Source of the DNA: Candidatus Zixiibacteriota bacterium
GTDB lineage: Bacteria; Zixibacteria; MSB-5A5; GN15; FEB-12
Direction: 5' to 3'
Assembly: GCA_035380245.1 (NCBI GenBank)
Contig: DAOSXA010000002.1
Span: 434,001 to 498,000, forward strand
DNA length: 64,000 nucleotides
Each line of letters begins with the position of its first letter. Positions within the stretch are counted from its first letter, which is position 1. Under the pieces are notes generated by a model. It ran no database searches. It worked only from the letters and a program-made list of their open reading frames with translations, and had not been told where the DNA came from. Shown here in pieces: positions 1 through 7,721 of the stretch. The translations under genes and the position numbers were made by a program.

Positions 1-185
1 ATGAAATCATCGGCCAGAATCAACGGTTGTGTCGCATTCACTGCCCAGCCGGTTTCATCCGGCAGTTGCGGGTAGTGCATTTTGTGGCTATCCCCCGGTT
101 GCCAATCGGCCAGCACTGTTGCCATAGCCAGAATTACTACGGCGCCTGCGACGACAGCCCCACACACAGAGATTCTCCTGAACAT
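1..185 (-). CDS. Secreted dockerin-family protein, N-terminal part only (cut by window edge)
   Basis: The 61 visible codons start at an ATG at 185, with an AGGAGGA ribosome site at 194-200, and run off the left edge of the window. The product opens with a signal peptide (M-F-R-R-I-S-V, then an Ala/Val-rich core ending near A-D-W). After it comes H-K-M-H-Y-P-Q-L-P-D-E-T-G-W-A-V-N-A-T. That stretch is nearly the same as the mature N-terminus of the gene at 446-2524 (H-K-M-H-Y-P-Q-L-P-N-E-T-G-W-A-V-N-A-T), so the two are tandem paralogues on the same strand. The role is unknown. By analogy with the neighbour it is probably exported and may carry dockerin repeats, but that part lies outside the window. 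Confidence 0.85.
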   Translation of the reverse strand, partial: MFRRISVCGAVVAGAVVILAMATVLADWQPGDSHKMHYPQLPDETGWAVNATQPLILADDF

Positions 186-329
186 GAGCATACTCCTCCT
201 GCTCCCCAGGGTTAGTTATTCAAATGTCATAATAAAAAAACTCCATCAGCCGATCTGGCAGGGAGTTAATCAAGGGTGCTTCGGCCGAAGTTCTCAGCGC
301 TTTAATAATGTCTCGATTAGGACTATAAA

Positions 330-358
330 AATATACCAACCGACCTTAAGCAGGTCAA
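330..358 (-). promoter_or_regulatory. Sigma-70-type promoter for the partial secreted-protein gene
   Basis: On the minus strand TTGACC (353-358) and TATATT (330-335) are separated by 17 bases. Transcription would start near 323 and leave a leader of roughly 140 bases before the ATG at 185. The leader contains a run of seven T's followed by TATTATG, but no riboswitch that I recognise. Confidence 0.65.
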
Positions 359-388
359 GAAGTTTTGTATCAATCATATTAAATGAGC

Positions 389-407
389 CGCATTGCCGGG
401 CAATGCG
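389..407 (-). terminator. Hairpin downstream of the 446-2524 gene, possible terminator
   Basis: CGCATTG (389-395) and CAATGCG (401-407) form a seven-pair stem with a five-base loop about 40 bases beyond the stop codon. The following minus-strand bases (GCTCATTTAATATG) are only weakly T-rich, so termination here is uncertain. Confidence 0.4.
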
Positions 408-445
408 ACTCCTCTGAATAGATTATTCCGAAGCAGACAATAGAA

Positions 446-2524
446 CTACCACGGGCACGAGCATGGCGGTGGTGGTGCGAAGCCCTGGAACATGTAACCC
501 ACTAGATAAACCAGGTCGGAGATATCGATTCCTTCTCCTCCCCCGATGCCCCATGCTTCCTCCATGCACGGCGGTTCCGGACCACCGTTAAACATATAAT
601 TGACCAGATATACTAAATCGGCAATATCCGGTCCGGTTCCGGAATGATTAACATCACCGACCAAAACGCAACAGGAGGGACTCTCCTCGTCCTGGACAAG
701 CGCTCCGGTATCAAGCGTAAGAACTCGTAATTCTCTGACTCCCAACGAGTCCGGGCCATCCAGGTGCTGCATGAGAACCCGTTGTCCTACAGCAAAGAAG
801 GTTATTGGGAAATCATACCAGTAAACCAACTCATAGGTCGGGCCACTCTCGGGGAATGCTTCAACCCACAATGATCCCCATGGATTAAAAATGCTGTAAA
901 CGTTGCCATGTGTGCTGCCGTATGCTGACATATACACCGTGTCACCACTCCCGACATCTTCAAACACAGCGGCCGTCCGCATCTGCACCACTTTATGATG
1001 AGACATCCGCAGCATGGGATCGAGCACGCTGATCGTATCGAGAGCGCTCAGATTCCCATCTCCGTCCTGATCCACAAAGCATTGTATCGTATAGTAGAGC
1101 TTAATGGCATCACCCCAATCGTCCCAAACGGTGCCGATCGGATTGCCGTCACCGGGCTGATAGGTGCCAATATTGCACCAGACATCCCCCGCTCCACTGG
1201 GAACCGGGTCCGTGAAACAGATTTGAGGCTCCTGGCAGGTACATTCAACCAACGATTGCGGGAGATCATAATAGAGATATTGCCAGATCATGAACAAGTC
1301 GTACGAATCGATGCAACAGTCACCGCTGGCGTCGGCGTTGGCCATGTTTTCCGGCTCCGAACCGTCCAGGTACAAATACTGCGCCAGATAGGTTACATCG
1401 CCGATGTCGATCGAGCCGTCGTTGTCAACATCGCCGGGATATTGCCACAGGCAGGTGTCGCACGGATTTGGATCGCAGGAAACACCGGCCCCGGCGAAAG
1501 TACCCCCGGCGGCCACACAATCATCCCCCGTAGCCTGATAGCATAGATAGGTCTCCGCCTCACAGCAAGCCCCTAACTCAGGACCGTACGGACTGCCGTT
1601 TATGACAAAAGCCACATTGAGCGATTGCCCTTCTGATTTTGGCGGATAGTCGGGACAGGTATTCCAGGGATAATATCCCTGCCAGCACGACAGGTCTATC
1701 GCATTGATAACACAGTCACCGTTGCAATCGGCACAAGGGTAAAACAGGGGATCGGTACCGGGTACGGGATCACATTCCGGCGCCGGCCCGCCATACTCAT
1801 ACCAACTCGCGAAGTAAACTACATCCGAGATATTGACTGTGCCGTCTCCGTTCATATCTCCATGCATATAGTCCCAGATCGCCGGCGGCTCGTAAATATC
1901 CTGCCAATACGTAGGCAAGTCTATCGGCCAGACGGCATCGTCGTTCCAATGATTTTCAGTAGATACCCACCCCCATTGATACGTATCGTTCTGATCGACC
2001 CAAACCGAGACTACGAGCCAGTAGACAGTCCCTTCTTCCTGCCAATACCAGTCGGCCTGATCGAAGAAGAAGTTATATTGAAAATACCCGATATGATCGT
2101 CGGCATAATACGCGGCGGAAACAGGATCGTACCAGCCCTGAGCATTCGTCAGGTCTTCGATCTCAGCCACGATAAACGTAGCGGTGGTCTTCGACCATAG
2201 CAGATTGCCCGGCATACTGAATCCGGTCGGGCTCTCTTCGGCGGGGATATCATCGTAGATACTCAGGGTAAACGAATCAATCGTCGTCTCCAGTCCACCC
2301 ATCCAGGCGCCCCATAAATGAATGTCCTTCACATACCCCGACTCAGAGCACATCCAGTCGTCGGCGATGGCATTAGGTGAGGTGGCATTGACTGCCCAAC
2401 CTGTTTCGTTCGGCAGTTGCGGATAGTGCATCTTGTGGCCATCCTCCGGAACCCAGTCCGCCCGGAGCGATGCGCCCGTCAAGAGCATCAATGCCAGTGC
2501 TATTGTTGCAAACCTGTTAAACAT
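446..2524 (-). CDS. Secreted multi-dockerin protein of unknown function
   Basis: The start is set at ATG 2524, with AGGAGG just upstream (2530-2535); an upstream in-frame TTG at 2554 lacks this. The 692-residue product begins with a signal peptide (about residues 1-23, ending A-S-L-R-A). A domain of about 200 residues follows (W-A-V-N-A-T, then D-D-W-M-C-S-E-S-G). It resembles uncharacterised domains of large secreted proteins and may belong to DUF7901, but that name is from memory. The remainder holds three sets of dockerin-like calcium loops (G-D-M-N-G-D-G-T-V-N-I-S-D, G-D-V-D-N-D-G-S-I-D-I-G-D and a C-terminal pair G-D-V-N-H-S-G / G-E-G-I-D-I-S-D). The C-terminus is Cys/Pro-rich. It is a paralogue of the gene cut off at 1-185. 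No catalytic motif is visible. Dockerins normally bind cohesins, so a role in attachment to a surface scaffold is possible but not shown. Confidence 0.88.
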   Translation of the reverse strand: MFNRFATIALALMLLTGASLRADWVPEDGHKMHYPQLPNETGWAVNATSPNAIADDWMCSESGYVKDIHLWGAWMGGLETTIDSFTLSIYDDIPAEESPTGFSMPGNLLWSKTTATFIVAEIEDLTNAQGWYDPVSAAYYADDHIGYFQYNFFFDQADWYWQEEGTVYWLVVSVWVDQNDTYQWGWVSTENHWNDDAVWPIDLPTYWQDIYEPPAIWDYMHGDMNGDGTVNISDVVYFASWYEYGGPAPECDPVPGTDPLFYPCADCNGDCVINAIDLSCWQGYYPWNTCPDYPPKSEGQSLNVAFVINGSPYGPELGACCEAETYLCYQATGDDCVAAGGTFAGAGVSCDPNPCDTCLWQYPGDVDNDGSIDIGDVTYLAQYLYLDGSEPENMANADASGDCCIDSYDLFMIWQYLYYDLPQSLVECTCQEPQICFTDPVPSGAGDVWCNIGTYQPGDGNPIGTVWDDWGDAIKLYYTIQCFVDQDGDGNLSALDTISVLDPMLRMSHHKVVQMRTAAVFEDVGSGDTVYMSAYGSTHGNVYSIFNPWGSLWVEAFPESGPTYELVYWYDFPITFFAVGQRVLMQHLDGPDSLGVRELRVLTLDTGALVQDEESPSCCVLVGDVNHSGTGPDIADLVYLVNYMFNGGPEPPCMEEAWGIGGGEGIDISDLVYLVGYMFQGFAPPPPCSCPW

Positions 2525-2736
2525 CCTAATCCTCCTTGACCTTGCGGCCGCCATTCCGTTCGTCCTCTACGTATCACATCAAACCACTCACTATGCTCCC
2601 TCCAAAGGCTGTCCATGCCCGTTCTTTCGTATGAGCACAGCATGCCTGAAACGTGTTCTTATACGTAACCGTAAAAAGGCTTGTAATACGACCGTGAATT
2701 TAACCGAAAAAACGTAGAGTTAGTGGCTACAGTTAG

Positions 2737-2765
2737 AAGATAACATTCTCCCCTCGAAGCGTCAA
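2737..2765 (-). promoter_or_regulatory. Sigma-70-type promoter for the 446-2524 gene
   Basis: TTGACG (2760-2765) and TATCTT (2737-2742) lie 17 bases apart on the minus strand. The predicted leader is about 200 bases. The rest of the 2525-2934 interval shows no gene and no RNA fold that I can name. Confidence 0.55.
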
Positions 2766-2934
2766 GTCATAACTGTTCAATCGCTTACGAAAGGCATGTC
2801 GGCTCACTAATGAGGATATTGAAAATTTCCACCAAGGGAGATAAGCTCCCTCTTCTCGCTATACCAACCACACATAATCTTCCAGAGATTTCTTTGTTCG
2901 GTTGAGCTAATGTAAACGAATGTACGCATACCTA

Positions 2935-2970
2935 ACAAAAAGGACAGGTCGGAGAACCGACCTGTCCTTC
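2935..2970 (-). terminator. Rho-independent terminator after the T9SS-tailed dockerin gene
   Basis: A perfect 12-pair stem (2941-2952 with 2957-2968) closes a four-base loop and is followed on the minus strand by TTTTTG. It lies 24 bases after the stop codon at 2994. Confidence 0.9.
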
Positions 2971-2993
2971 AAGGAAGAGGGATGTCATCACAG

Positions 2994-5372
2994 CTATTTC
3001 ATGAGGACCATTTTTCGCGTTTGCGTAAAGCTGTCGGTGCTCAGGCGATAGAAGTAGATGCCACTGGCATAACCGTCACCATCGAATTGGACGTCGTGCG
3101 TACCCGCATCGAGCACCTCGTTAACCAACACTTCAACCGACTGCCCCAGAATGTTGACCACTTCGAGTTTGACATGTGAACTCTGAGGCAGCGAGAAGGG
3201 AATCGATGTGACCGGGTTGAACGGGTTCGGATAGTTCTGAGAAAGCCCGAAACCCTCCGGAACCGGAGCACCCTTAGCCGCCAGTGTCACCTGATTGGTA
3301 ACACGATGCTCATCGCAAGCCAGGGCATCGACAATTTCACATTCACCGGGAATAGTCAGGATCTCATGGGTCCCGGCATCGATTACTTCTGAACCGTCAA
3401 GGTCGGCCAACCCCAGACTGTAGAGCCCGCGACCGGTCCCACCCAGGACATCGAGACCGGCATTGACCAACAAACGGGCCGAAGCCTGATCGCCGCCGAC
3501 CAAATCAAGCTGAAGACCGCGAATCGCCACATCGGACGACATCGTGATAATTGTCTGCTCGCCGTCGAACTCGGACGAAAGGGTTACCTCTCCCTGACGC
3601 ACTTTGGCCGCACCGGAAACGGCACATGCGAACTCCAACTCAGGACCACCATTGAAGAAATAATCCACCATGTGAATCAGGTCGGAGATATCCACGTCGG
3701 CACAATCACCGTTGACATCACAAGCGGAGATATATGCCGGGGCGATACCGTCCTGGAACATATACGTTACCATAAAGACAACATCAGCGATATCCAGCCG
3801 GCCGCTGTTGTCAATATCGCCCGGCGTGTACATACGCTGACCGATTGTGAAGCTGTACGGGCCACCCCATCCGGGTACGACCGGCGTATGGCCGTCAAAG
3901 AACATCCGGGTACTGCCGGCCTGACCGAACACACCGTTGTCGAGTACGATGGTCTTCCCCACATCGGCGGCATCGAACGGTCCCACCGTCAACGCCCAGG
4001 CGCCGCCGGTATAATCAGGCGGTAAAGCACCATTCTGAGTGGTCATGGAAAAACACCCAAAGCGATCAGGCCAGGTCTGTTCCGTCTGAGCCAACGGCCA
4101 GAAGCCATGAACGTCGGACAAATCACCGATGATATTCACGGAAACGGTATCGGGAATCGTTGCACCGTCAGGTGAGGTAACCGAAAAACCGGCTGCCATC
4201 ATCAGGAAATTGCCGCTGGTGTTGTTGGTCACACCGATGTAGAACGTTACCGGTTCACCGGTGGCGACCGTATTGGGATCGATCAAACCATGCGCACTGT
4301 CCAGTTGCAGGAAACCACCCGTACCGATCTGGTCGAGCCCATCGTACTCGCACGGCTGGGGACCACCCTCGAAAATGTAATCCCACATATAAGCGAGGTC
4401 ACCGACATCGACTCCCGCATACTGATCCACATCGGCCGCTTGCGGCTGCGTAAGGGTCGCGCCGGGTACGTGTACGTAATTGGTAAACTGAACAATATCG
4501 GTGATATTCGTAGTACCGTCTCCGTTGACGTCACCGCACACCCATTCCGGTTCAAGAGCCGGGTCTACGATCTCGAATACTCTGTCTAATCCGAAGACAA
4601 TCGGGGCGTACGGCAATACGAAGGAGCTGCTGTAAGCATAGTAGGCGTTCTGACCCAACTCACCGAACTCCGTCTGCTCGATGTAGAACGTTTTTCCGAC
4701 ATCTTCAGATCCGAACGGGCCGATGGTGAAACTGGCCACAGTGTAGTTGCCGTCGTATTCGATACCGTCAGTGGGATTGCACTGAAAACGACCGGTCACT
4801 CCGAACATATTGCCGTCAGCAAGAACATCGACTCCCAGACAGGCGTCCGCGAACGGCGCCCCGAAAGCGGTATAGGCAGTCGGATTATTTACGGTCACGG
4901 TAAGGCCGTTATCGCTGACTAAATCCAAACCGACAGCGAATCCGAAAATGTTTCTCTCGATGTTGGTGTTCCAGACATTTACGGTTACGGTAATCTCGGT
5001 ATTTATCGGCAGCTTCACACCGTATCCGGGCAGAATATCGGAAACACCCAACATGATCACGCCCTGAGAGAATAAAGTGTCACCGTACGATGAACCATAA
5101 CAGGGGGCCCAGGTCCCCATATTGACATAACGATACAGATGCAGATAATCACCGTAGTCGACACCGGTACGGTGGTCCACCGCCGCGGCATCGAGCCATG
5201 CCTGTGAAGGAGCAGGCATCACCCCGGTTACATAGTCGTACACAGCGGCGACGTCCTGATCGTTGACGATGCCGTTGTTGTCCACATCACCGCACATCTG
5301 CGACCATACTGAGGCTCCCCCCAGCAGTACCAGGGTTAGCAGAACGGCGGTCCAGCTCCGTGCTTGTCTCAT
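2994..5372 (-). CDS. Secreted dockerin protein with T9SS type A sorting tail
   Basis: The start is set at ATG 5372, preceded by AAGGAGAAGAAGT; the earlier in-frame codon at 5420 has no such site. The 792-residue product has a signal peptide ending near V-W-S-Q. A dockerin-type loop follows at once (C-G-D-V-D-N-N-G). Then a beta-rich domain of about 170 residues appears twice, each copy with the signature D-V-G-K-T and F-G-x-x-G, and each followed by further dockerin loops (G-D-V-N-G-D-G-T-T-N-I-T-D; G-D-I-D-N-S-G-R-L-D-I-A-D). The C-terminus is a textbook T9SS type A tail: S-Q-N-Y-P-N-P-F-N-P at about 85 residues from the end, then V-V-N-I-L-G-Q, G-I-Y-F-Y-R-L and a final K-M-V-L-M-K. The protein is therefore probably exported to the surface by type IX secretion, in which PorV (a likely homologue is at 28661-29650) takes part. 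Function beyond that is unknown. Confidence 0.9.
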   Translation of the reverse strand: MRQARSWTAVLLTLVLLGGASVWSQMCGDVDNNGIVNDQDVAAVYDYVTGVMPAPSQAWLDAAAVDHRTGVDYGDYLHLYRYVNMGTWAPCYGSSYGDTLFSQGVIMLGVSDILPGYGVKLPINTEITVTVNVWNTNIERNIFGFAVGLDLVSDNGLTVTVNNPTAYTAFGAPFADACLGVDVLADGNMFGVTGRFQCNPTDGIEYDGNYTVASFTIGPFGSEDVGKTFYIEQTEFGELGQNAYYAYSSSFVLPYAPIVFGLDRVFEIVDPALEPEWVCGDVNGDGTTNITDIVQFTNYVHVPGATLTQPQAADVDQYAGVDVGDLAYMWDYIFEGGPQPCEYDGLDQIGTGGFLQLDSAHGLIDPNTVATGEPVTFYIGVTNNTSGNFLMMAAGFSVTSPDGATIPDTVSVNIIGDLSDVHGFWPLAQTEQTWPDRFGCFSMTTQNGALPPDYTGGAWALTVGPFDAADVGKTIVLDNGVFGQAGSTRMFFDGHTPVVPGWGGPYSFTIGQRMYTPGDIDNSGRLDIADVVFMVTYMFQDGIAPAYISACDVNGDCADVDISDLIHMVDYFFNGGPELEFACAVSGAAKVRQGEVTLSSEFDGEQTIITMSSDVAIRGLQLDLVGGDQASARLLVNAGLDVLGGTGRGLYSLGLADLDGSEVIDAGTHEILTIPGECEIVDALACDEHRVTNQVTLAAKGAPVPEGFGLSQNYPNPFNPVTSIPFSLPQSSHVKLEVVNILGQSVEVLVNEVLDAGTHDVQFDGDGYASGIYFYRLSTDSFTQTRKMVLMK

Positions 5373-5537
5373 ACTTCTTCTCCTTACTTCTGTCTCTTCG
5401 CGGCGGCGTGTCGCACTCACATTGCGACTCTCAGCAAAGCGACGAACTTAATGACTGTCGGTTGTCTGCCATTAAGTGACCAGGAGCCGATCATAAGTAC
5501 CTGACCGGCTCTTTATATTGGAGAAGATTAATGATTT

Positions 5538-7721
5538 TCAGGGAGAGACTACCTGTGAACAGCCGTAAACCGGCTCCGGGCCATCACCGAAGAAATACTG
5601 CACCAGGAAGGTCAGGTCGGCGATGTCTATCGGACCACAGGATCCGTTCACATCGCACGATTGTACGTTAACCGGAAGCGGACCACCGTGAAACATGTAC
5701 TGCACCAGGTATAAGATATCGTCTATGGTTAACTCACTATCACCATTGACATCACCGGGAGTGTATGACGTCTCTCCGATCACAAACACATACGGTCCCG
5801 GCCAACGGGGCGAAAAACGGTTCGTGCCGTTTGCGGTCCATTCCCAGGTCCCGGCATTTCCGAACGAACTGGAATCGAGGATTATCGTCTTGCCCACATC
5901 GTTCTCGTCGAACGCTCCAATCATAATCTCGTATATATCACCTGACGTGCCGGACGGTGTTACGGGAAAAGCCCAACTGAACGCCCCCATGGTTTCGAGC
6001 GTGTCGTATGAAGCTCCGATGCAAGACAACTCGTGCGCCGTTGCGAACTCACGATCGATGCCAAAGAACGCCCGGTTAGCCGGAACGTCGTAAACCGTGC
6101 CGTTGTAAGTAGCCTGCCTGGCACTCCAGGTGGCGCCGTCGGGGGACCACAGATGGAATCCGTTTGAGAAATACCTGACACCATCCGCCTGGTCAATACT
6201 GGCCCTGATCCGGAAGGTGACAGGTACTCCGACGGCGAGAGTGCAAGGACGGAGTTGCCCTTCGACCTCATTCAACCAAACGTCACCGCTGACCTCGAAT
6301 ACGGGCGCTTCGGGTCGATCACAAGGCGGTATCCCGCCCTCGAACATGTACTGCCAGAGATGGGCTACATCGTTGGACGTAATACCGGGGTCGCTGTCGA
6401 CATCGGCCGCGGATAAATATAACGGCGTGATCTGTTCCTGGCTGGTGTCGTAAAAACAGATGTAGGACATCAACGAAACCACATCGGCGATATCACATCC
6501 GCCGTCGCCGTCGACATCACCGCACACGACCGGATCGTAAACCAGTGAGGCCGCGATGTCGATCAGACCCGAGCCAAGCATACCGGCCAGGCCGGGATTG
6601 AGATCGTCGATATTGACCGCACTGGCGTTAATCGCTGTCGCCACATGATACGAACTCAGGTCGGGTCTGGCCGCAATTATCAGGGCCGCCTGCCCCGCCA
6701 CCACCGGCGCAGCAAAACTGGTACCGGACCAACGAGCGTAGAGATCGTCGTTAAATGTCGAGATCAGATCTACTCCCGGCGCACATACGGAGATATAACT
6801 GCCGTAACAGGAAAAGTCAGCCTTGACAAAATTGGAATCCACCGCCGCTACCGCTACCGTGCCGTAATCGTAAGCAGGATAGTGTCGCCGACTGTCACCG
6901 CCGTTCCCGGCTGCGACGATTGTCACACAGCCAACTCGCAAACAATACGCCACAGCATTTCTGATGGCGGTATGATAACCGGTCATAACCTGACTGAGAT
7001 TGATTACCCGGCAGCCGTCGTCGGCCGCTTGTTTCATCGCTTCGGCTACTACATAACCATTGCTCAGCCCGTGAATATCGGATACTCGGTAAGCATAAAT
7101 CTGTGCCCCCGGAGCCACGCAATGAATCACTCCGGCGATAAATGTACCGTGACCGGAGTTTTCACCTCCCGGCTCATCGAACGCCACAGAATCAGCGTCA
7201 ACATAATCATAAACCGATACTACGGAGCCTTCCAGTCCGGGATGTGTGAAATCCACCCCACCGTCGATCACGGCCACTTTCACTCCTGCTCCGGTAGAAA
7301 CAGTATGCACCCCGGACAGATCGAGACTCGAAAGAGGGCCTTGTGTTATGTACAACTCCTGATCGATGTCGTCCGAGACCGGCAACGATCCCTGTACCGC
7401 CTGCATCGGATCGGTCATGTAGTTGGGATGACAGGTTCGGACACCGGTCCGGGATTCGATTTCCGACGAAAGAACGAGCAGATCGGAACCGGCGGGCGCA
7501 TTGACCAGGTACATATTGAGATTCGGCAAATACTGAGCCGTGGAAGTACCGTAGGCATCGTGAATGCACCCGATATCATAGCCGTCGTACATCTCGATTA
7601 CCAGATGCTCCGGATCATACAACTGGGCCGATATCGGCGTCGCCCACAACACTAACAGAAGTATCAGCAACCCGGCCGAGAGCAACGTTCTATGATTTCG
7701 TTTCACTCTGGCTTCAGTCAT
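5538..7721 (-). CDS. Secreted subtilisin-like serine protease (S8) with dockerin repeats
   Basis: The start is set at ATG 7721, with GAGGAG about nine bases upstream; another ATG six bases earlier sits too close to that site. The 727-residue product has a signal peptide (about 1-32) and a propeptide-like stretch. The S8 domain shows the full catalytic set: Asp153 (V-I-D-G-G), His191 (S-G-H-G-T), Asn273 (A-A-G-N-G-G) and Ser335 (G-T-S-F-A-A-P). Two dockerin-like segments lie C-terminal, one at about 405-470 and one at the end. Between them is the same beta domain seen twice in the gene at 2994-5372 (S-P-D-G-A, D-V-G-K-T, F-G-x-A-G). The gene overlaps the stop of the TPR-CHAT gene by eight bases, so it is the last gene of that operon and probably translationally coupled to it. 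An active, exported endopeptidase is very likely; its substrate is unknown. Confidence 0.93.
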   Translation of the reverse strand: MTEARVKRNHRTLLSAGLLILLLVLWATPISAQLYDPEHLVIEMYDGYDIGCIHDAYGTSTAQYLPNLNMYLVNAPAGSDLLVLSSEIESRTGVRTCHPNYMTDPMQAVQGSLPVSDDIDQELYITQGPLSSLDLSGVHTVSTGAGVKVAVIDGGVDFTHPGLEGSVVSVYDYVDADSVAFDEPGGENSGHGTFIAGVIHCVAPGAQIYAYRVSDIHGLSNGYVVAEAMKQAADDGCRVINLSQVMTGYHTAIRNAVAYCLRVGCVTIVAAGNGGDSRRHYPAYDYGTVAVAAVDSNFVKADFSCYGSYISVCAPGVDLISTFNDDLYARWSGTSFAAPVVAGQAALIIAARPDLSSYHVATAINASAVNIDDLNPGLAGMLGSGLIDIAASLVYDPVVCGDVDGDGGCDIADVVSLMSYICFYDTSQEQITPLYLSAADVDSDPGITSNDVAHLWQYMFEGGIPPCDRPEAPVFEVSGDVWLNEVEGQLRPCTLAVGVPVTFRIRASIDQADGVRYFSNGFHLWSPDGATWSARQATYNGTVYDVPANRAFFGIDREFATAHELSCIGASYDTLETMGAFSWAFPVTPSGTSGDIYEIMIGAFDENDVGKTIILDSSSFGNAGTWEWTANGTNRFSPRWPGPYVFVIGETSYTPGDVNGDSELTIDDILYLVQYMFHGGPLPVNVQSCDVNGSCGPIDIADLTFLVQYFFGDGPEPVYGCSQVVSP

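Noticed and set aside
995..1546. A 183-codon plus-strand frame inside the 446-2524 gene
   Set aside because: The minus-strand frame has a signal peptide and dockerin loops; the plus-strand one has neither motif nor start signal.
2525..2736. A riboswitch in the long leader of the 446-2524 gene
   Set aside because: The leader shows no match that I could make to known riboswitch cores by eye; length alone is not enough.
5460..5537. GAGCCG/CGGCTC hairpin after the subtilase stop as a terminator
   Set aside because: The loop is 16 bases long and no T tract follows on the minus strand.
6645..7655. A 336-codon plus-strand frame antisense to the subtilase gene
   Set aside because: Composition is a shadow of the subtilase codons, with no family-like motif and no start signal.
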